Positions 26,624 to 35,858 of a stretch of DNA of 64,000 bases are shown here, piece after piece; the first letter of the stretch is position 1, and each line of letters opens with the position of its first letter. The stretch covers positions 1 to 64,000 of the forward strand of contig JAYPHU010000002.1 in assembly GCA_038127535.1 (NCBI GenBank), written 5' to 3'. The notes under the pieces were generated by a model. It was not told the DNA's origin. It made no database searches and saw nothing but the letters and a program-made list of their open reading frames with translations. Source of the DNA: JAYPHU01 sp038127535 (GTDB taxonomy: Bacteria > Pseudomonadota > Alphaproteobacteria > Rhodospirillales > UBA2165). Both the position numbers and the translations under genes were made by a program.

Positions 26624-27526
26624 CTACTCCAGCATCTCCCGCTCAACCCCGGCGGCGGTCTCGACCGCCCGGCACACCGCGGCCAGCTCCAAATGATCCA
26701 GGCCCAGGGCCACGGCCGAGTTAAAGGTCTGGCGCGCCGCCGCCAGCTGATGGATCGGTGCGTTTAGTTCAGCGGCGTATTCGGAGATGATCGACAGATC
26801 CTTGCGGATGATGTTGAAGATGGTGCCGTCTTCGTAGCGATAGTCGGAGTTTGCCATGTACTCGCCCCGCACCTGGAGCATTGTCGAGCCGCCGGCGCCC
26901 TTGGGCAAGACCTCGTGGATCATCTTGGGATCGAGCCCGGCTTTCATGCCGAACACCATACACTCGGCGGCCGCGACCGTATGGACGGCGACCAGATAGT
27001 TGGCGAGGATTTTCATCTTCGTCCCATTACCCACCTCGCCCACATAGTCGTTCGCGCCGGCAAACGCCTCCAGCACATAGACGCAGCGCTCATAGGCGGT
27101 CTTGTCGCCGCTGACGTAAAGAGACGAGGTTTTGTTCTCCACCATCGGCGGAGTGCCGCTGATGGGGGTGTCCAAAAACTCCTTGCCGCCGGCGGCCATG
27201 GCGTCGTGGAAGGCGATCTTGTCACTGATCTTGAGGGTGCTGGTTTCGATCAGGATATTCGCCAGCGCTTGGGACTGTAGAATGCCATCCTCTCCCGAGA
27301 TCACCGCGTCTACGGCCGCCGCACTGGGCAGCGACGAGATGATAATCTCCGCCCGATCCGCCACCTCTCTGGGCGAGGCGGCCGCCGTCATCCCGGCATC
27401 CCGCAGCGACGCCATCTGATCCGGATTGGTGTCAAAGCCGACGACATCATATCCCTCGGCCATAAGATGACGGGCGAAGATCGCGCCCATGGCGCCCAAT
27501 CCGATCACACCAATCTGTTCCGACAT
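26624..27526 (-). CDS. 3-hydroxyisobutyrate dehydrogenase-like NAD(P) enzyme
   Basis: A 300-aa beta-hydroxyacid dehydrogenase. The Rossmann start IGVIGLGAMGAIFARHL (residues 5-21) binds NAD(P), FLDTPISGTPPMVENK holds the substrate-binding DxPxSG motif, and GNGTKMKILANYL carries the catalytic lysine. Family members oxidise 3-hydroxyisobutyrate, tartronate semialdehyde or related hydroxyacids. It lies 85 bp downstream of a BKACE enzyme on the same strand, so both probably work on one substrate pathway, for instance breakdown of a beta-keto acid to a hydroxyacid. The precise substrate is not resolved. Confidence 0.85.
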   Translation of the reverse strand: MSEQIGVIGLGAMGAIFARHLMAEGYDVVGFDTNPDQMASLRDAGMTAAASPREVADRAEIIISSLPSAAAVDAVISGEDGILQSQALANILIETSTLKISDKIAFHDAMAAGGKEFLDTPISGTPPMVENKTSSLYVSGDKTAYERCVYVLEAFAGANDYVGEVGNGTKMKILANYLVAVHTVAAAECMVFGMKAGLDPKMIHEVLPKGAGGSTMLQVRGEYMANSDYRYEDGTIFNIIRKDLSIISEYAAELNAPIHQLAAARQTFNSAVALGLDHLELAAVCRAVETAAGVEREMLE

Positions 27527-27611
27527 TGTCTGTCTCCTTTAGGCCTTACTTAAAAACAAACGGGCGCACCCATCTCCCGGAGAACACGCCCGCCCGATCA
27601 TTCCGTGGTGG

Positions 27612-28541
27612 CTAGAATTTGACTTGATCGCCGCCCTTTAATTGAAGCCGTTTGCGCGCCTCCGTCGGCGTCGCCACCTCCAAGGAAAGGTCCTCGACGA
27701 TCCGCCGGATCTTGGCGACCTGATCCGCGTTGGACTTGGCCAGCTCGCCCTTGCCGATATAGAGCGAGTCCTCGAGACCCACCCGGACGTTGCCGCCGAG
27801 GATTGCGCCCGTGGTCACAAAGTTCATCTGATGACGGCCGGCGGCCAGGATCGACCATTCATAGTTTTCCTCGCCGAACAGTTTGTTGGCGATGCGGCGC
27901 ATATGCATGAGGTTCTCAATGTCCGCGCCGATGCCACCCAAAATACCAAAGATGGTCTGCACGAAGAACGGCGGCTTGATCAGGCCGCGATCCACGAAGT
28001 GGGCCAAATTATAGAGGTGGCCCATGTCGTAGCATTCGAACTCGAAGCGGACGCCGTGGCCCTCGCCCAGTTCCTTCAGCACCCATTCAATATCCTTGAA
28101 CGTGTTGCGGAAGATGAAGTCGCGGGTCATTTCCAGATACTTGGGTTCCCACTCGTGCTTCCAGTCGAACGGCTTGTCGAGAATGGGAAACAGGCCGAAA
28201 TTCATGGACCCCATGTTGAGCGAAGTCATTTCCGGGCTGGCCCGAAGCGCGCCGGCGCAGCGTTCTTCCAGGGTCATGCCGTGGCCGCCGCCGGTGGTGA
28301 TATTCACCACCGCATCGGTGGACTGTTTAATCCGGGGCAGGAATTCCATGAACGTGTCTGGGCTCGCCGTCGGGCTGCCGTCCGGGTTCCGGGCATGCAG
28401 GTGCAAAATCGAGGCGCCGGCTTCGGCCGCCGCGATGGCGCCCTCGGCAATCTCATTGGGCGAGATCGGCAGATGTTCCGACATGGTCGGTGTGTGGATG
28501 GAGCCGGTTACCGCGCAGGTAATGATAACGCTTTTGGCCAT
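27612..28541 (-). CDS. BKACE beta-keto acid cleavage enzyme (DUF849)
   Basis: A 309-aa protein of the DUF849 family, whose characterised member Kce cleaves 3-keto-5-aminohexanoate with acetyl-CoA. The TIM-barrel start ends at SILHLHARNPDG, where the two histidines (residues 47 and 49) are the expected zinc ligands. VRFEFECYDMGHLYNLA provides another part of the active site, and a glutamate in the IGAD segment near residue 210 is likely another ligand. Members act on various beta-keto acids, so substrate is uncertain. It is upstream of the hydroxyacid dehydrogenase in a likely two-gene operon. Confidence 0.88.
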   Translation of the reverse strand: MAKSVIITCAVTGSIHTPTMSEHLPISPNEIAEGAIAAAEAGASILHLHARNPDGSPTASPDTFMEFLPRIKQSTDAVVNITTGGGHGMTLEERCAGALRASPEMTSLNMGSMNFGLFPILDKPFDWKHEWEPKYLEMTRDFIFRNTFKDIEWVLKELGEGHGVRFEFECYDMGHLYNLAHFVDRGLIKPPFFVQTIFGILGGIGADIENLMHMRRIANKLFGEENYEWSILAAGRHQMNFVTTGAILGGNVRVGLEDSLYIGKGELAKSNADQVAKIRRIVEDLSLEVATPTEARKRLQLKGGDQVKF

Positions 28542-28732
28542 TGGATGTCGTTCCTCCCTATTCTATGACAGCCTCCTTCATCCGGCGGCGCTGTTGCGTT
28601 CGACAATAAAGGATCAGACCGGGGGTAATCAAACAATAGCGCCCGAGATCACCGAACCGGAGAGGGCCGGTTGCAATCAGCAAAAATATGCTAATAAGGG
28701 AGCCGAAGACTTATTCCCAATAATGGAAAAAG

Positions 28733-29770
28733 ATGATGAACCGCAAGGAACGCCGCCGCCAGGAAAAAGCCGCCAAGGCCGCCGGCGGATTTCAGCCAGG
28801 TCCTGCCGAACCCTCCCAGGTGAGCAACGCCTTGTTCGCCTGCGCCACGGGACAATCGGGTTCACCGGTTGACCTAACCCAATCCGCGTCGCCCCTGCTC
28901 ATGGATTACGAGCCGATCCAGGACGGCTTGCAGAAGGCGGCGGAGTTTCTGTCTCGGGGCGATCATGCCGGCCTGAACGCCCATTGCCGCCAACTGCTGG
29001 ACGCCCATCCGGATCATCCGGATGTTCATTATTTCACCGGGTTGACCGCCTTCGTGATGAACGACCTGCGCCGGGCGGAGGAACATCTGCAGCAGGCCAT
29101 CGACGGTGGGACGGAATACGCCGAGGCGGCGCTCTATCTGGGCGATATCCTGGTCCAGGAAAAGCGCTACGCGGAGGGCGAAGAACTGATCCGCAGCGCC
29201 CTGGCGCGCGAACCGGCTAACGACGAATTCAAAATGCGGCTTGTCCTGGCCCTGCAGAACCAAAACAAAATGAGCGAAGCCATCGAGATATATGAATCCC
29301 TTAGCCCGGCGATGATGAACAACGCCGACGTCCAGCACAATATGAGACACGCCTATTTTCAGGCGGACCGGATCGACGAGGCGGGCCGTTGCTACAAGCG
29401 CTGTGTGGAGATGCAGCCCAGCCATCGCATGGGCCTCATCGGCCTGGGCACCAGCAGTTTGGCGGCCGGCCGCAACGACGACGCCAAGCAATATTTTGAA
29501 GACAGCCTCGCCCAGGACTCCACCAATACCGAGGCTTTGCTTGGTCTCGCCAAGGCGTTCCGGGCCTTGGAAGACTATGCGACTGCAGTTGATACCTATC
29601 AGTCGGCCATCAACGCCTCTGTTGGTAAGGCGGAGGCTTATTGGGAAATGGGCAGTGCGTTGGCCCGGCTGGAACGGGCAGACGAGGCCAGAACGGCTCA
29701 TCAACAGTGTCTGCAGTTTGACCCGAACAATGTCTCCGCCAAACGGCTGTTGGAAGAATTGGACAGGTAG
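28733..29770 (+). CDS. TPR-repeat protein
   Basis: A 345-aa protein. The first 20 residues are a basic tail (NRKERRRQEKAAKAAGG), then about six or seven TPR units run from residue ~65 to the end, with typical pairs such as AEEHLQQAIDGGTEYAEAAL and GLAKAFRALEDYATAVDTY. No catalytic domain is attached, so it is a scaffold or adaptor. Similar TPR proteins precede sulfotransferases, but no such domain follows here. It is followed directly by an SDR gene with no gap, suggesting one transcript. Function unknown. Confidence 0.8.
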   Translation: MMNRKERRRQEKAAKAAGGFQPGPAEPSQVSNALFACATGQSGSPVDLTQSASPLLMDYEPIQDGLQKAAEFLSRGDHAGLNAHCRQLLDAHPDHPDVHYFTGLTAFVMNDLRRAEEHLQQAIDGGTEYAEAALYLGDILVQEKRYAEGEELIRSALAREPANDEFKMRLVLALQNQNKMSEAIEIYESLSPAMMNNADVQHNMRHAYFQADRIDEAGRCYKRCVEMQPSHRMGLIGLGTSSLAAGRNDDAKQYFEDSLAQDSTNTEALLGLAKAFRALEDYATAVDTYQSAINASVGKAEAYWEMGSALARLERADEARTAHQQCLQFDPNNVSAKRLLEELDR

Positions 29771-30562
29771 ATGGATCTGGAACTGGGCGGCAAACAAGCA
29801 CTGGTCACCGGATCGACCCTGGGAATCGGACGCGCTATCGCGGAAGCGTTATTGAACGAAGGGGCGTCTGTGGTGATCAATGGCCGGGATGAAGACCGGC
29901 TCAACCGGGTCACCGAAGAACTCAGCGATCTCGGCGAGGTCTTCGGCGTCTCGGCCGACATGTCCACCTCCAAAGGCGCGGAAGCGGTCGCCGCCGCCAT
30001 CGACGGGCCGGTCGATATTCTGGTGAACAATGCGGGCGTCTTCGAGGTCCAGCCGTTCTTCGACATCACCGACGAGGAATGGACCCGCATGTTCGAGTTG
30101 AACGTGATGAGCGGCGTCCGGCTTTCCCGCACCTATATGGAAGGCATGCTGTCCCGGGGCTGGGGCCGGATCATTTTTATCGGCTCCGATCAAAGCCTGA
30201 AACCCAACCCGGTGATGGCGCACTATGCCATGACCAAGACGGCACAGGTTTCCATCGCCCGCAGCCTGTCGGAACTCACCCGGGGGACGGGCGTAACCGT
30301 CAATACGGTGATGGCGGCGCCGACCTGGACCGACGGAGTCGAGGCATTCATGAAACAAATGGCGGAGATCGAAGACACCACGCCCGAAGAAATGAGCAAG
30401 GAGTATTTCGCCGACGGCGAAGGGCGGACATCGTTGTTGGAACGCTGGGCTCATCCGGCTGAGATCGCCTCGCTGGTCACCTATCTGTGCTCACCCAAAG
30501 CGTCGGCCACAAATGGCGCTGCGGTGCGCGCCGACGGTGGGATGGTACGCTCCCTATTCTAG
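29771..30562 (+). CDS. Short-chain dehydrogenase/reductase
   Basis: A 263-aa SDR. It has the NAD(P) motif TGSTLGIGRAI (residues ~14-24), NNAGVFEV, a catalytic serine in IFIGSDQS and the YxxxK pair in HYAMTKTAQ. Length and motifs fit classical SDRs. The start ATG lies immediately after the stop of the TPR gene. Substrate not determined. Confidence 0.87.
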   Translation: MDLELGGKQALVTGSTLGIGRAIAEALLNEGASVVINGRDEDRLNRVTEELSDLGEVFGVSADMSTSKGAEAVAAAIDGPVDILVNNAGVFEVQPFFDITDEEWTRMFELNVMSGVRLSRTYMEGMLSRGWGRIIFIGSDQSLKPNPVMAHYAMTKTAQVSIARSLSELTRGTGVTVNTVMAAPTWTDGVEAFMKQMAEIEDTTPEEMSKEYFADGEGRTSLLERWAHPAEIASLVTYLCSPKASATNGAAVRADGGMVRSLF

Positions 30563-30765
30563 ATTTCAGCGCCGGCGCAAGCGCCCATCACTAGCAACTT
30601 GAAGGTAAAGTTCGTGCCTTTGCCGGTTTCCGTGTCGAACCAAATTTCCCCGCCATGTACTTCGACAATCGACTTGGCGATCAGCCCCGCAGGTTTCTCG
30701 TTCTTCATCCCGACAAACGGTTTATTCCCCGGAATGGCGATAACGGTCTGAGCAGCAGATTTCAA
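30559..30765 (-). pseudogene. Histidine kinase C-terminal fragment
   Basis: The minus strand encodes GNKPFVGMKNEKPAGLIAKSIVEVHGGEIWFD, then GKGTNFTFKL. This is the end of an HATPase_c domain (G1/F-box equivalent GLxxAKSIVExHGG), without the N- and G1-box upstream and without a kinase core. It ends in the last codons of the SDR gene on the opposite strand. A second kinase tail lies at 26515-26608, but their sequences differ, so at least two kinase genes decayed here. Confidence 0.7.
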
Positions 30766-30813
30766 CCATTCCGGTGAACATATACGTATGCGAGAACAGA
30801 AATAGGCGCAACC

Positions 30814-31548
30814 TCAGCGCGCATAGGACACCATTATATTCGTCCCCGAGACATAAGACGAAGCATCGGACAACAGATAGAGAATGGCGTCGGCCACCTC
30901 TTCGGGCTGCCCGACTCGCCCGGCCGGCAGGTGCGGCCCCACTTCTTCCACCCGGCCCGGCGGCTGAATCTCGGTGTCGATCACGCCGGGGCTGACCACG
31001 TTGACCCGGACCCCCTCGCCCGCGACCTCCTGTGCCAATCCCCAGCCCAGCACATCAATCGCACCCTTGGAAACAGCATAGGGAATGGCGTAGCCGGCGC
31101 CGCCCAAACGGGAGGCGGCGGAGGACAAAAGCACCAAGGACCCGCCCTGCCCATCGTGTTTGGTGGACATATGTTTCACCGCTTCCCGGGCCACAATCAT
31201 CGCCGCGTTGACGTTGATATCCATGATCTTCGCAAGATCGTCGTATTGTAGCTCATCCATCCGGCCGTAGGGATCGACAATGCCGGCGGAATTCACTACG
31301 CCCTGGATAGGGCCCAGCTCACTGATACAAGTCTCGAACACCCTGATGACATCTTCTTCTCTGGCAATATCGGCTTTGACGGCGATCGCCTTGCCGCCGG
31401 CTTTCTCGATCGCCGCGACGGTTTCATCCGCGCGGGCAGAATTGCTGACATAGTTCACGCAGACGTCCCAGCCTTGCGCGGCCGCGCCGAGGGCGGTGCA
31501 GTGGCCGATACCCCGGCTGCCGCCGGTGATCAGAAGCGCTTTTGACAT
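30814..31548 (-). CDS. Short-chain dehydrogenase/reductase
   Basis: A 244-aa SDR with TGGSRGIGHCTALGAAA at the N-terminus (NADP-preferring), NSAGIVDPYG, a catalytic serine in SSAASRLGG and the YAVSKGAI catalytic pair. The family's C-terminal lid is present (SPGVIDTEI). Only ~175 bp separate it from the divergent VOC gene at 31725, so a shared regulatory region is likely. Substrate unknown. Confidence 0.88.
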   Translation of the reverse strand: MSKALLITGGSRGIGHCTALGAAAQGWDVCVNYVSNSARADETVAAIEKAGGKAIAVKADIAREEDVIRVFETCISELGPIQGVVNSAGIVDPYGRMDELQYDDLAKIMDINVNAAMIVAREAVKHMSTKHDGQGGSLVLLSSAASRLGGAGYAIPYAVSKGAIDVLGWGLAQEVAGEGVRVNVVSPGVIDTEIQPPGRVEEVGPHLPAGRVGQPEEVADAILYLLSDASSYVSGTNIMVSYAR

Positions 31549-31724
31549 ATTCGTATTCCCCTTGTTTCGCCGAGCCTTATTATTCCGTGGCCCTATTGTC
31601 CCCTTTTATGCGCGATGCGCCAGCCCATAGCCGCACGAACAAATTCGGCACTATGTTCGACGCGCTTGAATTTTGCGGCCGCGCACAAGATCATGGGGAC
31701 GTTCGGGATGAAAAGGAATGCGCC

Positions 31725-32123
31725 ATGCCCATGAATGTGGAAACGATTGATCACGTGAATGTCGAGAGCGACGACGTCGACCGCTCTCGGGATTTTTATC
31801 ATGACGTCATCGGCCTGAAGGAAGGCCCCCGGCCCGAGTTCGACCGGCCCGGCTATTGGATGTATGCCGGCGACAAACCGGTGGTGCACATCATCAAGAC
31901 CGATCCGAAAAACAAGATGCTGACCGGTTCCAAGGACGCTTCGATCTCCCACTTTGCGCTGCAGATCAAAAACTACCGGGCAACGCGAAACCATCTGGAG
32001 CGCAAGGGAATCAAGTACGCCACCAATGATGTTTCCGGCACCAAAATCCGCCAATTGTTCCTGGAGGATCCGGAAGGTGTTTTGATCGAGCTCATCTATC
32101 TGCCCAAGGGCGCCCGGGTTTAG
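31725..32123 (+). CDS. VOC-family (glyoxalase-like) protein
   Basis: A 132-aa VOC protein; start ATG 31725 follows AAGGA at proper spacing. Metal-ligand candidates lie in VETIDHVNVES (His), VVHIIKTDP (His), SHFALQIKN (His) and GVLIELIYLP (Glu), the order expected of glyoxalase I / dioxygenase folds. It is followed after 20 bp by a DMT permease. Its reaction is not established: lyase, isomerase or dioxygenase are all possible. Confidence 0.82.
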   Translation: MPMNVETIDHVNVESDDVDRSRDFYHDVIGLKEGPRPEFDRPGYWMYAGDKPVVHIIKTDPKNKMLTGSKDASISHFALQIKNYRATRNHLERKGIKYATNDVSGTKIRQLFLEDPEGVLIELIYLPKGARV

Positions 32124-32143
32124 CCCGCCACAGACAAGCCTTT

Positions 32144-33061
32144 ATGTCATCCGCGTCTACCGTCAAACAGGCCCTGATCGGGGTCTTCTTCGCCTGCCTG
32201 TCCACCTGCCTGGGGGGCACGACGGTGGTGTTTACCCGCTTCATCATTGACCAGACAGATCCGCTGTCACTGACTTTTCTGCGGTACGGCATCGCGGCGC
32301 TGGTGCTGTTCCTGTTCCTGCCGCGCAAGAACAGCCTCTGGGCGTTCAGCCGCCGGGACATGGTTGCGCTGACCATCATGGGCGCGGTTATGTTCGCCTG
32401 CTTCCCGTACTTCATGGCGAGGGCGTTGGAGGACACTACCGCGGCCAGGGGCGGTTTGCTTTTCGCCACCATGCCCTTGATCACTATCATCATGGCCGCA
32501 ATGTTCCGCGTCGAAAAGCTGACCTGGCTCAAGGGCGCTGCGATCCTGTTGGCGGTGGCTGGCGCGTTCATGGCGCTTGGCGAGCGGGTGGACGGGATCG
32601 CCCCCAAGGCGCTCCGAGGTGATTTCTTTATGTTTCTCGGCATGCTCTGCGCGTCGAGTTTCAACGTCTTTTCCGGCAAGTATCTGATCAAGTACGGCAA
32701 TTTACAGGTCTTGATCTATACGATCTTTGTCGGCGCGGCGTGTCTGTTCGTGCTGGCGCTGTTCTTCGGCAAGCCGTTCTCCGGATCGCTAAGCTTTGAC
32801 GGCGTCGGCTGGCTAGTGTTCTTCATGCTCGCCGTACCGGGCGGCGCGTTGATGATGTACGCCTGGGGCCGGGCGCTGCAGTCTATCACGCCAACCCAGG
32901 CGGCGATCACGGTAGGCCTAAATCCACTGACCGCGATCCTGCTCGCCGCGCCGATGCTGGGAGAGCCGATCACGCTCCGGGTACTGGGCGGCTTCGTGCT
33001 GATCTTCGCCGCGATCATCGTGGCCAATTACCGGAAACGGCCGCGGGCGGAGGCGGCGTAG
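32144..33061 (+). CDS. EamA/DMT-family permease
   Basis: A 305-aa inner-membrane protein with ten predicted helices, two EamA repeats starting at IGVFFACLSTCLGGTTVVFT and MFLGMLCASSFNVFSGKYL. It is followed without gap by another EamA gene: the stop TAG at 33059-33061 directly precedes a GTG start, so the two are coupled. Exported solute unknown. Confidence 0.87.
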   Translation: MSSASTVKQALIGVFFACLSTCLGGTTVVFTRFIIDQTDPLSLTFLRYGIAALVLFLFLPRKNSLWAFSRRDMVALTIMGAVMFACFPYFMARALEDTTAARGGLLFATMPLITIIMAAMFRVEKLTWLKGAAILLAVAGAFMALGERVDGIAPKALRGDFFMFLGMLCASSFNVFSGKYLIKYGNLQVLIYTIFVGAACLFVLALFFGKPFSGSLSFDGVGWLVFFMLAVPGGALMMYAWGRALQSITPTQAAITVGLNPLTAILLAAPMLGEPITLRVLGGFVLIFAAIIVANYRKRPRAEAA

Positions 33062-33931
33062 GTGCCCACCCTCCCCGCCTCGCCTGTCACCGGGATCGTC
33101 TTTCTGATCGTCGCGCTCAGCCTGAACTCGATCAAGGACGGGCTGGCCAAGATGTTGGACGGCTATTATCCGCCGGCCTACCTGTTGTGTGTTCAGTTGA
33201 TCGTGGCGTCATTCATCCTGGTGCCGCTTATAGTTCACAAATATGGCCGCGGCGTTCTAGCGCCCCGCCCCTACCCACAGCAAATATTTCGTGCCATCTT
33301 CTTCATCGGCGGTGTGGGCCTGTTTTATTGGTCTCTGAACTTCATCCCGCTGGCTGATGCCACGTCCATGGTGTTCGTCGCTCCATTAGTGGTGACCGCC
33401 GTCTCGCCTTTTTTCCTGGGCGAGAAACTGGGGGCCCACCGGATCACGGCGGTGATTGTCGGCTTCGCAGGTGTCATTGTAATGACCCGCCCAGATTTGG
33501 AGGGAGACCGGGCCGGATACTTCATAGCGCTCGCCGCCGGCGGCACATTGGGCTTCTTCTACATGATGAACCGCAAGCTGGCCGCCCTGCAGCCGCAATT
33601 GGTGGCGGTGACCCATGCATCGCTGATCGGCGCGATTCTGCTGCTGCCGACTGCGTCATTTCTGTGGGTGCCGTTCCGACCCGAAGACGGGCTGATCATC
33701 GCCGGCTTTTTGATCTTCGCCCTGGCCGGACAGGTGCTGCTGATCTCGGCCTTTTCCTATACGCCGGCCAGCGTCCTGGCGCCCTTCCAGTACACCCAGC
33801 TCGTCGCCGCCACCTTGTTCGGCGTGATCGTCTTCGACGCATTTCCGGACGGCATGACCTGGCTCGGGATCGCCCTGGTTGTTGCCGCCGGCCTCTATGT
33901 CGCGTATCGGGAGGCGAGGAAAATCTTATGA
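33062..33931 (+). CDS. EamA/DMT-family permease, second of a pair
   Basis: A 289-aa permease with ten helices. The start GTG is adjacent to the upstream stop. Typical repeats are FLIVALSLNSIKDGLAKML and FIALAAGGTLGFFYMMNRKL. Paired DMT genes may form a heteromeric exporter, though most EamA proteins work as homodimers. Its stop overlaps the start of a phosphoglycolate-phosphatase-like pseudogene (ATGA). Confidence 0.86.
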   Translation: MPTLPASPVTGIVFLIVALSLNSIKDGLAKMLDGYYPPAYLLCVQLIVASFILVPLIVHKYGRGVLAPRPYPQQIFRAIFFIGGVGLFYWSLNFIPLADATSMVFVAPLVVTAVSPFFLGEKLGAHRITAVIVGFAGVIVMTRPDLEGDRAGYFIALAAGGTLGFFYMMNRKLAALQPQLVAVTHASLIGAILLLPTASFLWVPFRPEDGLIIAGFLIFALAGQVLLISAFSYTPASVLAPFQYTQLVAATLFGVIVFDAFPDGMTWLGIALVVAAGLYVAYREARKIL

Positions 33932-34517
33932 CCTTCTCCGGCATCACCGCCGCCGCGTTCGATTTGGATGGCACCTTGATCGACAGCGCGCCTGATCTGC
34001 TGGGCGGCATTGCCGCTACGTTAAAAGAATTCAACATCACGGCCGCGCCGCCCGAGGACATTCTGCCGGGGATCGCCATCGGCTCAGACAATATGCTGAT
34101 GAGCGCGTTTGAGATTGCCGGGATCGGCGACCAGGACGAACTGTTCGACTAGGCCTTCGCCTGGTGTCTGGACTATTACGCCAAAAACTCCCTGGTGAAG
34201 ACCAACCTGTTTCCGGGCATTCGGGAAACGTTGGATGCGCTGCAGGAAAACGGCATCAAGATGGCCGTCTGCATCAACAAGCGGGTGAGCCTCACAATGC
34301 CTATCATTGAGGGGCTTGGCATAGGCGGCTATTTCGAAACGGTGACCGGCCGAGATTCCTATGCGGCGCTCAAGCCGAACCCCATGCCGCTGCTGGAAAC
34401 CTGAAACTACTGGACGCCACGCCGGATTGCGCGGTGATGATCGGCGACACGATCACCGATCTCAAGGTCGCTGAGGCTTGTAATGTCGCTTCGGTGTGCG
34501 TCACGTTCGGCTATGCC
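33928..34517 (+). pseudogene. gph: Phosphoglycolate phosphatase-like HAD hydrolase, truncated
   Basis: The frame starts TAAAFDLDGTLIDSAPDLL, with both aspartates of the HAD nucleophile motif. A TAG at 34150-34152 interrupts it, the frame then continues with NLFPGIRETLDALQENGIKM up to motif II, and a shift near 34400 leads to PDCAVMIGDTITDLKVAEA (motif IV with Asp-Asp). After FGYAS homology ends abruptly at about 34517 where a methyltransferase fragment on the opposite strand begins. Nonsense codon, frameshift and missing C-terminus all argue for a dead gene. It is downstream of the two DMT genes and overlaps the second. Confidence 0.85.
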
Positions 34518-34654
34518 TCTCCCAGCAGGCCGTTGCCGCAGCCCAAGTCCAGTTCCGTACCGGCCTTGCCCGCCCTGGCAAACTGACCAAACAGTCTCTC
34601 CACGGTCGACTCGACCTCGTCATAGGCAAAATCATCCGGATCAGGCGAAAACAT
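34510..34654 (-). pseudogene. Methyltransferase N-terminal fragment
   Basis: On the minus strand, MFSPDPDDFAYDEVESTVERLF leads to AGTELDLGCGNGLLGEA, the SAM-binding motif I of a class I methyltransferase, and stops at the junction with the phosphatase pseudogene. Only the first ~48 residues are left. Both genes end at the same place in opposite orientation, so a deletion or recombination point lies there. Confidence 0.7.
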
Positions 34655-34695
34655 GACCGATGATTAACATGGAATAGGCGGACAACGCGAACCCG

Positions 34696-35757
34696 TTATT
34701 TGCCGCGGGTTAGCCACGCCATCACCGGTGTCGACGCCAAGACGATGAAGACATAGCGCATCAACTGGTGGGAAACGACGAAACTGACATCAATCCCCAG
34801 ACCAAAGGCAATCAGCGCCATCTCGGCAAAGCCGCCGGGCGCATAGCCCAGGATTAGGGCCCGGACCGGAATATCGGTGAACTGGCTCATCACCCAAGCG
34901 AAGGCGCAGGCGGCAAGAATCATGGCAAACGAGGTGATGGTCGCATGCTTAATATCAAAGGCGACTTCCCTGAAATTGTATCCATTGAAACGCACAGCTA
35001 TGGCCATGCCGATCATCAACTGCGCCACCGCGACCAACGGATCGGGAATTTCGGAATGAACCTGGCCCAACACCGTCAGCATACCCATGACGATCATCGG
35101 CCCCATCAGCGCCGGGGTGGGCAGCCGCGCCAGCCGCGCCAGAAAATAGCCGATGCCGCAGGCCAGCAGATAGATGGGGGCCTCCGCCAGATCAAAGTCC
35201 GAGAACGTGCCGCCAGTCCCCGCATTGCCCGACGGCTCGTATCCGGCCAGCAACCGGAAGGCGATGGGGATCGCCAAGACGGTCCAAATTAGCCGGCCAC
35301 CCTGCATCAAGGCAACCGCCTGGTCTTTGCCGCCATAGTGCTGGCAAAGCAAAGTCATCGGGATCAATCCGCCTGGCGCCGCGCCCAACGTGGCAGTCAC
35401 GCAATCGTACTTCCCGACCCGCATATTGTAGGTCGCGACACAGACGGTGGTCACCACCACATAGAGGACCACAACCAGCATGCTGGGCAGCCAGGAGACC
35501 GCGTGATCCAAAAACTCCGGCTTGACGGAGGTGCCGAACAGAGCCCCCAGTACGAATATGCTCGGCTCCCGAAAGGCACGCGGCGTCCAAACCTCTTTGC
35601 CCATGAACGCCGCAATGGTGATGAAAAACACCGGGCCGATCACCCAGGGCAGAGGCAGACTCAAAAATTTGAACAGTAGGGCGCCGAAGATGCCCAGCGC
35701 CCAGGTGAACGCCATGGGGCGCCAATTTTCTCGCATCTCGGCCAAGAAAGTTGTCAT
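34696..35757 (-). CDS. AbrB-family membrane protein (PF05145 type)
   Basis: A 353-aa polytopic protein with about nine or ten helices, in two repeats of the AbrB duplication (residues ~12-165 and ~195-350). Each repeat ends with a glycine/proline-rich segment, LPLPWVIGPVFF and LPTPALMGPMIV in front and LGAAPGGLIPMT and LGYAPGGFAEMAL in the middle. Members are putative transporters regulating AidB/AbrB-related traits, though the substrate is unsettled. The product is not an AbrB transcription factor. It begins with a clear hydrophobic helix, so no cleaved signal is predicted. Confidence 0.86.
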   Translation of the reverse strand: MTTFLAEMRENWRPMAFTWALGIFGALLFKFLSLPLPWVIGPVFFITIAAFMGKEVWTPRAFREPSIFVLGALFGTSVKPEFLDHAVSWLPSMLVVVLYVVVTTVCVATYNMRVGKYDCVTATLGAAPGGLIPMTLLCQHYGGKDQAVALMQGGRLIWTVLAIPIAFRLLAGYEPSGNAGTGGTFSDFDLAEAPIYLLACGIGYFLARLARLPTPALMGPMIVMGMLTVLGQVHSEIPDPLVAVAQLMIGMAIAVRFNGYNFREVAFDIKHATITSFAMILAACAFAWVMSQFTDIPVRALILGYAPGGFAEMALIAFGLGIDVSFVVSHQLMRYVFIVLASTPVMAWLTRGK

Positions 35758-35858
35758 GATTGGGGTATTGGAATTTTCGTGAAGAGCGGCGCGTACATAG
35801 GGCCTTCGTTAGACCCTTTTTACCGGTTTGGAAAGCCCCGCCGGCAGCGTCTAAGAGC

